Below are positions 58,375 through 64,000 of a DNA stretch of 64,000 bases, piece by piece. The DNA comes from Oidiodendron maius Zn (lineage: Eukaryota; Ascomycota; Leotiomycetes; Myxotrichaceae). Below the pieces are notes generated by a model. That model was not told where the DNA came from. It made no database searches and worked only from the letters and a program-made list of their open reading frames with translations. Where the stretch lies: positions 21,780 to 85,779 of the forward strand of contig KN832893.1 in assembly GCA_000827325.1 (NCBI GenBank), in the 5' to 3' direction. Every line of letters starts with the position of its first letter. The first letter of the stretch is position 1. Made by a program: the position numbers and the translations under genes.

Positions 58375-59877
58375 TTATGGCGCCGTGCGCAAGGCATTCA
58401 GGGAACTCGCTGCCTGTCTGGCCAAAAAGCTCTCGACAGGATCAACAACTATCCCTTCTCCCATCTTGCCCGTCTGGCAGTAATACTCTATCCTGTCTAG
58501 TATATAGTTACAGTCCTTCCAGATTCTCTCCCTATTTCGAAGACCGTGCAGCCGCCCCCATTCCTCCCGAATCTCACTATACAACCGGTACCAATTTGTC
58601 TGCTCCAATAGTACAGGTTGTGGTAATGAGTCATCATACAATTGCTTCTGGGCTTCTTGAGCATTCCAAGGACTTATATCAGCCACTCTTTCTTCACCAT
58701 GTGAGTTTGCTTGTTCCCAGCGTTGACGATCCTCCCAGAGCTCACGAGCCGTGTATCGTGCCCATTTTGGATAAGAATCTTGACACCACACCTCCCACAA
58801 CCAAGGCATCTGCTGTGAGATGAGCTGAAGAAAAAAGCTCTGTGGTAGCTGTAAGAATGCAGGCGTCACCAATCGAAGGTTAGCAACATCCCGGGGGTCC
58901 AGGTAGTTTAGTAATTTATGGCAAAATTTCGTGCCGAGTACCTGAAATATATCCAACTCGGTATGCTGATCATGTGTCGCCAATCGGGTGCCTAGGGCAA
59001 AGACACCGTTATCCAAATGATTGATAGTGTCCTCTTTGTTGGTGACATCTCCAAATATATGATCTAAGATCGGGATAAAGAGAGGATTGGCCGCAAGCCA
59101 TTCATCCCCACGACTGTGAATCCAAAACTGTTCCCGACTGGCTATGACTGATTCGTGACGAGGAAACTTCTCGTTAAAGAGAGTCCAGTCAGCTTCGAGA
59201 CGAAACCAATCAGTGAGTAATTTTATGCTCACTCTGCCAAATCGGTACTTGGCCGCTCTTTTGAACACCTCTAAGCAAGCGGGGTGAAAGGGCATGGCTA
59301 TGTTCGCCGCCCCCCACTCCTCAAAGGCCATATTATCAACCGGTCCGCTTATGTGGTTGTGCCGTGGCGGGCAAAACTCTAGATTGATATCATCTCTGCT
59401 TGGAAAGTGATCGCAGAGTCCGGAGAGAAAGTATTCCGTATCTGGCAAAGACTCAAACTCTTCGTCATCTGCTTGAGGCATCCAATATGCGTCTTTAGGA
59501 ACAAGACACTGGATGGTTCCGCAGGTACGCATCTCTTCTTGAGATATGTAGTGGCCGTTGTATCCTTTTTTGTTGATGCAATTAAGGCTAGCACCATGTT
59601 CCGTGAAAACTATCGGAAGAGTTGCGATCCTTCGCCGGTCGGGTGGAAAGATGATATCACGGTCATCACCACCACCATTAGGAGTAGAATCTGGCCAGTC
59701 TTCAGAGCAATCAGGGCAATCTGGATCATTGTTGAATTCGACATAACTTTCTGCAATCGGACGCTTTCTGAAACCGTGTGACGACCAAGCTGCCCTTAAC
59801 GGCTCATCTGCTTTGCGGATTCGTCCGATGTTCGATGAGACGCCGCAGAGTTGACAATGGATCTCGCTGTAGCCCAT
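58375..59877 (-). CDS. F-box protein of a fungal expanded family
   Basis: An intronless gene of 500 residues. The N-terminal ...IHCQLCGVSSNIGRIRKADE contains a CxxC pair seen at the start of this family. The F-box lies near residue 320: LDIFQVLGTKFCHKLLNYLD then PRDVANLRLVTPAFLQLP. The C-terminal part has MPWLWEVWCQD, REEWGRLHGLRNRERIWKDC and ends near NALRTAP. F-box proteins recruit substrates to SCF ubiquitin ligases through Skp1. The substrate here is unknown. A second, related but spliced gene lies at 61393-62701 on the other strand. Confidence 0.72.
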   Translation of the reverse strand: MGYSEIHCQLCGVSSNIGRIRKADEPLRAAWSSHGFRKRPIAESYVEFNNDPDCPDCSEDWPDSTPNGGGDDRDIIFPPDRRRIATLPIVFTEHGASLNCINKKGYNGHYISQEEMRTCGTIQCLVPKDAYWMPQADDEEFESLPDTEYFLSGLCDHFPSRDDINLEFCPPRHNHISGPVDNMAFEEWGAANIAMPFHPACLEVFKRAAKYRFGRVSIKLLTDWFRLEADWTLFNEKFPRHESVIASREQFWIHSRGDEWLAANPLFIPILDHIFGDVTNKEDTINHLDNGVFALGTRLATHDQHTELDIFQVLGTKFCHKLLNYLDPRDVANLRLVTPAFLQLPQSFFLQLISQQMPWLWEVWCQDSYPKWARYTARELWEDRQRWEQANSHGEERVADISPWNAQEAQKQLYDDSLPQPVLLEQTNWYRLYSEIREEWGRLHGLRNRERIWKDCNYILDRIEYYCQTGKMGEGIVVDPVESFLARQAASSLNALRTAP

Positions 59878-60639
59878 TTTGAGGACCCGATAATGTACTG
59901 AAGCCTGCAGTTCGGCAACAATATTTGGAGAGGGAGTATATTAACAGGTGTTTCATCGTGGCTGGTTTCAAGCCGGCCCTGATTGCACGGCGGTGGGCGA
60001 CATTGGAGCGAAAGCACGTGGTTGCTTTTGGAAAGTTCTAGAAGAACGCCCACACAATGGTACAGTTCAGCCTTGCATCAGCCACAGTCCTAATTCACCA
60101 GATTAGCCACAATAATGACACATGGGTGCCAGCCTGCAGCTCACATGAAGCCTTCGAAATTGATTAGATTAGAGTAGTGGAATTCCAATCGAGAAACATT
60201 AGAATAAATAGTTGGTAAGTGTAAGGTAGATGAAATCGACTAAGTTTCAGGTGTAGTAACTTACCTAGTGTAGTGGAGCAAGAGTGTCGGTATAGGTAGC
60301 GGACTAGATCACGTGGCTGCAGAGAGCAGTTTAAATAGAAGGCCCTTCTCCTTAGAGAGAAGGAGATAAGACAGACTTTATCCATTCTTTTCTCATCAAT
60401 TTTACTGCTTTATCTTGCTATATATAGCTCAGACACCTAATCACTCTCTAACCTAGTGATACCTATCATACACTTTGACAGCATAAGCTCATCCCTGTAC
60501 ACTAGATAATATAAGGGACTTAAACAACAGTAGAAAAAAAGGAAGCAATATATATAACCTTCTAGTAATACTTCTAGAATCCAGAACAGATTAAAAATTC
60601 TTAGATAGAGGTTAGGTTAATATATAGGTTATAGGTAGA
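59878..60639. other. Intergenic, possibly with an LTR-like segment
   Basis: About 60190-60480 has LTR-like traits: a TTTAAATAGA box, a hairpin (CTTCTCC..GGAGAAG type) at 60345-60368 and a pyrimidine-rich stretch. No second copy lies in the window, so it stays a suspicion. The first part is the F-box gene's promoter. Confidence 0.3.
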
Positions 60640-60905
60640 TATTATTGACTAGGTCCTAGGGCTTCAGGCATATTTACACATACTACACATCTGCCTATTA
60701 GGCTGCCTACCGGTGCCTATAAGGTAACCAGGTGGGAGCCTATTTGGTGACTCAATTGAGTGCATAGTATTAAGCATAAAAGGCTCTAGTTCTCCTAAAT
60801 CTCTTCTTACTTTAGTTGTCTCTGCATCACTTAATATAACACTGAGTTTCACCTTGATTCCTGACTACGACCTGTGCACCTATATTGCCTCAGTTCAAGA
60901 GATAT
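60640..60905 (+). repeat. Solo LTR of the copia-like element
   Basis: Begins around GACTAGGTCCTAGGGCTTCA and ends around GAGTTTCACCTTGATTCC, sharing block order with 2250-2515 (opposite strand) and 53268-53440, and TTAGTTGTCTCTGCATC with the 2.3 kb copy. The flanks are AT-rich. No Gag frame follows. Confidence 0.6.
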
Positions 60906-61392
60906 TAAGGTAAAACTTAAGTTATATTAACTATTAAGTAATATAGAGACAACTAATTAAGTATAGCTATACTAGAGTAAAGGCCCCTTTATATATATCT
61001 ATTTAGTCTTTTATTAACTTATATAAATCCTCTCATCTCCCGCGGGATACAATATACTGCACCGCTGCATACATAGTTTACTTTAAATGCTTTCTTAGAA
61101 CCATCGTCACCCTCATCAGGGTAGATGCTCCTCTCAATACCGCCATCCCCGGAGCTGCAATACTTTGGGGCGCAGGTTTCCGTCCTATCCACTGCCACAA
61201 CCAACATCTGCCGTCCTGTTCTGTTCTGTTGATGTTCCCACGCCAGCTTCCACCTCTCTTCACTGAAAAGCATCCTTTGCCATCGCTTTCGGCTGATCCG
61301 AGTACATCCTTCATCGTGTTATGCCATATACAATTTCCCGTTCAAGGCTTCACTCCGATAAATGAGACTCGCAAGGCCGACCATAGTACACT
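60906..61392. other. Intergenic, AT-rich then F-box-like gene promoter
   Basis: The first 110 bp is strongly AT-rich. The rest has no gene I can support. Confidence 0.35.
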
Positions 61393-62701
61393 ATGCCTCA
61401 AATCTACTGTGCGATATGTGGAGGCCCGATATTGCCAACTAGCTGTCCGTGAGTCCTCTATTCCATTAATATACTAACACCACGTCAATGAACACGCGTA
61501 TGCGGAGAGCAGCTCCAACGCGTGGCTAAATGAGGCCACCTCCTTAACCTCAGCACACGAGACAAAGAACGGTGTTTAGCTGGATATGTACTACCCGCAC
61601 AATTGCCTACACCACCCTTGCTCATAAGGTCTAAGGCGAGACCCACCCGACGAAGACCAGAGGAGTGTACTGCGACTCGACGCTTATCCAGAGGAAGATT
61701 CCCATTTCATACTTGCAGAATCTGACAGAACTGAGTGCTTTGTCCGTCAAAATCGAATACCACCCTCCGCCACCATCCAGGACTCAAAGTGGCCCATATA
61801 TCTCCCTGTCCGCCGCCACTGTCTCCAAACGGCAGATTACTTTGTTCAATGCATAGATACATCTATGCACACGTTTCCCCGAGAATACTACGGCAAAATA
61901 ACCTCTATCCGCCAGCTGTGGGAGGTACTGTACGGCCGATTAGATGGGAGCATATTGGCTCACGAATACGTACTTAAAGAGCCCCACGACTATTTTTGGG
62001 GTGGTCGACCTGGTCAAGTGGAATGTGAACCTACAGATGGTGAGCCATATGGTGAAGTACGTATACTAATCTTGTTTATTACTTTTTATATCTATTTTCT
62101 AATATCGTGATAGCTTCTTGAGCAAAGCCCAGCAGGAATACGAAATCTTACAGAGTCGATCTTACAAAACCTGGAGCCGATACCTACGGATTTGCCTACT
62201 AACCTGACACGCAACGTCCGGGATACAGATGATCTTCCATGGGCAAATAATCTTCAGAACGCAGAGCTGATCTGTAACTGTGCCTACAGCCAAGACTGGT
62301 GGTGTGAAGCCCTTATTAACACAAAGATGTTTCCATGGCTATGGGACATTGATACACATATGATTCGCGAAAGACAAAAAACTGGACACTGGAATTGGGA
62401 ACTCCTTGCACGCCAACTCTCTCAGATCGTGATCCACGATCCTGATGACAAAACTTTAAACTCACCGCTAGTATTGCGTAATTGTCGCAGGATCTGGCGT
62501 ATCCTAGAAGAAGGGAAAATTGACGATGTCGCCGAGCCTAAGGAAGAACAGGGAAATACGGGAAGAGGAACATACATAGTAAATGGTGGTCTAGAGAACT
62601 GGCTAAGCACGCTCCGAATCCTTTACCCCCAAATGCCGGTTTTGCTCCTCTTGGAAGTAAATCTTAAAGTCCCCAAAGCAGAGGCAGAGAAATTTTCATA
62701 A
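61393..62701 (+). CDS. F-box-like family protein, spliced
   Basis: The model has four exons (61393-61448, 61510-61571, 61629-62056, 62114-62701) and 377 residues. The N-terminus MPQIYCAICGGPILP carries a CxxC typical of a large fungal F-box-associated family. Exon 3 contains WPIYLPVRRHCLQTADYFVQ and REYYGKITSIRQLWEVLYGR. The C-terminal exon has SQDWWCEALINTKMFPWLWD and NCRRIWRILEEGK, comparable in order to the end of the F-box gene at 58375-59877. Intron 2 (57 bp, GTGTTT donor) is needed to skip two in-frame stops. If it is not used, this is a pseudogene. No F-box proper was found, so function as an SCF adaptor is uncertain. Confidence 0.5.
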
Positions 62702-63574
62702 CTATCAGATAAGAACAGGCTTGGCCCATACGCACTCAAAAGACGCATCACATTTCTGATATTAGGTTGTATTCTTGTATTAAGTGTATAATACTTGGAG
62801 TTCCTACATGCATTCGATGACATCATTCCGGAGCCCTTTCTCATCAATCAGGCCATTGGTGTTGGTGGGATCGTAGAGGCTGCAGTATATACATTTTTCC
62901 ATGTGTCTGTTGCGATGTGCCCGAAACGGCGTTATTAGCATTCTGTGAGTATGTATGAAACATGGTACCGAAATTAAGGAAGAATAATACTGTTAGAAAA
63001 AGGGAGAAGAGATATATCCTCTGTGAAGCCACCATATATGAGTGGATTGATATCTGCTATGACATGCTTTGGGGAAGTAAAGGTGGAAGCCTCGACCGCT
63101 TCCCTGATCTTAGTATATGTCGTCATCTGGCGAAACAAACAAGTCAGACGTTGTGTTGGCTTGAGTTGGGATGAGATAAGAGACGAGAAAGGGCGAAATT
63201 AATAAAATAGAAAACAATCCAAATAACAAGGAAAAGTGGAGGAGGAGGATGAGAAGACAAACAAGAGAGGATAAGGCTAATTAAATATGGAGTGGGACTG
63301 AACAAATCGGTTGTCTTCTATCTCGTGGGACATCATGAGCGTGGGTATAATTGCTGGTTTAAAGCTTCCCCGTAGTAAATGGGCTTGTGAATGGAATGAA
63401 ACTTGGGGCACAAGTAAGATTGCTACTTTCTCCGATACAAACGGAATACCCTATGATATGGGAGGAATTTACCGACGCCACAAGCCCCGCTACGGTACAA
63501 ACTAGTTGATTAATCAGCCGTCCGGCCCGGAGAGGGCGGCCCTTACACTCACACCACCCTGCTTATGTCAAACT
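62702..63574. other. Intergenic, no supported gene
   Basis: Short frames only. A purine-rich stretch (GGAGGAGGATGAGAAG) lies near 63240. Nothing else recognised. Confidence 0.35.
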
Positions 63575-63690
63575 CACACCACCCGGTGATCAATTACCCT
63601 TTACGGCCGAAGTGGATACTAGTATTACTAAGATTACCCCTTTAGGACGAGGTGGTGTGAGTATAACTAGCGTATCCCTTTACAGTTAGT
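63575..63690 (+). repeat. Second copy of the dispersed repeat at 20010-20140
   Basis: CCCTTTACGGCC, then GAGTATAACTAGCGTATCCC and TTTACAGTTAGT, in the same order as in the 20 kb copy. The sequence just before it (63540-63575) has a doubled CTCACACCACCC motif. It lies next to the partial gene at the window edge. Confidence 0.6.
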
Positions 63691-63723
63691 ATAACTTAAT
63701 ACCCTGAATCTAATCATTATAAC

Positions 63724-63746
63724 GCCTACCTACCTACCTACCTACT
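63724..63746 (+). repeat. CCTA microsatellite
   Basis: About five head-to-tail CCTA units just 3' of the partial gene's stop codon. Confidence 0.8.
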
Positions 63747-63748
63747 AA

Positions 63749-64000
63749 CTAAGCATGCTGGTATCTCTTATGTCGAGCCTTAATATCCCTCCTAATCTGC
63801 CTCTTAAGCCCCTGAACACCACGCTCTGCACTAAGCCCTCCATGTATATCGAACTCAGCCTGTACCTGCCTTTCAACCTCAATAGTCTCCTCTGTATCCC
63901 AGTCTAGCCAGGCTTCAACCTCTTCGTCAGTCCACTCAGGAGGTGATCTATATAGTCTAAAAGAGTCTCTGTCTCCAGGTCTAGTCTCTGATACCCTAGA
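63749..64000 (-). CDS. C-terminal end of an unassigned protein (partial)
   Basis: The frame enters from beyond the right edge on the minus strand and stops at 63751-63749, giving the last 83 residues: RSPPEWTDEEVEAWLDWDTE, QAEFDIHGGLSAERGVQGLK, RQIRRDIKARHKRYQHA. It is highly charged and helical, with no stop, so it is likely real. Its 3' flank is the dispersed repeat at 63575-63690, so it may be the terminal gene of a mobile element. I cannot name the family. Confidence 0.5.
   Translation of the reverse strand, partial: SRVSETRPGDRDSFRLYRSPPEWTDEEVEAWLDWDTEETIEVERQVQAEFDIHGGLSAERGVQGLKRQIRRDIKARHKRYQHA

Noticed and set aside
60190-60480. Possible LTR of a second retroelement family
   Set aside because: Only one copy in the window and no coding sequence next to it; mentioned as a suspicion only.
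63311-63505. 64-codon plus-strand frame
   Set aside because: No signal peptide, cysteine pattern or family motif; probably chance.
1-64000. tRNA, rRNA, CRISPR or bacterial-type operons
   Set aside because: No cloverleaf with a GTTCRANNC arm, no rRNA blocks, no spaced direct repeats; intron-rich genes exclude a bacterial source.

Overview
The window is nuclear DNA from a filamentous ascomycete (Pezizomycotina). This rests on genes split by many 45-130 bp introns with GT(GC)-AG ends and CTAAC-type branch sites, several Zn(II)2Cys6 regulators, a HET-domain relic, fungal F-box, WSC and PDR families, a bZIP regulator with a DUF3425-like tail, copia-type retroelement remnants, and AT-rich tracts and nonsense changes of the kind left by repeat-induced point mutation (RIP). 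The species cannot be named from the sequence.

Layout. 0.1-9.4 kb is a catabolic or secondary-metabolism-like group: an intracellular type B carboxylesterase, a solo LTR, a short-chain dehydrogenase, a Zn2Cys6 regulator, a 0.6 kb inverted-repeat element and an FAD-dependent monooxygenase. 9.4-25 kb is an accessory stretch: three inverted-repeat (MITE-like) families, a 75-residue cysteine-rich secreted protein, a secreted jacalin-like lectin with a tandem repeat upstream, a truncated metallopeptidase-like gene abutting a helicase-associated fragment, a HET C-terminal fragment, one unassigned gene and a TPR relic. 25-38 kb holds a secreted, probably GPI-anchored carboxylesterase, an F-box-like pseudogene with three in-frame stops, a GNAT fragment, a second Zn2Cys6 regulator, a regulator relic and a decayed Baeyer-Villiger monooxygenase.

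38.3-43.5 kb is one 16-exon gene for a secreted protein of about 1,439 residues with a signal peptide, a propeller-like region, three HYDIN/ASPM-like repeats and three WSC modules joined by Ser/Thr-rich linkers. A SnoaL-like protein follows at 46.1 kb and a full-length PDR-type ABC transporter on the other strand (47.2-52.3 kb). 53.3-57.1 kb holds a copia remnant and a divergent pair of regulators (bZIP and Zn2Cys6) sharing a 740 bp intergenic region with a minisatellite. 58-64 kb has two F-box-like genes on either side of a solo LTR, and at the right edge a partial gene next to a repeat shared with the 20 kb region.

No PKS, NRPS or terpene synthase gene is visible. The esterase, dehydrogenase, monooxygenase and regulator could form a small metabolic group, but that is inference. 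The strongest items are secreted or surface proteins (cysteine-rich protein, lectin, WSC protein) embedded among mobile elements and gene relics. Splice sites given here were chosen by hand from reading frame and consensus. I saw no rRNA, tRNA or CRISPR.
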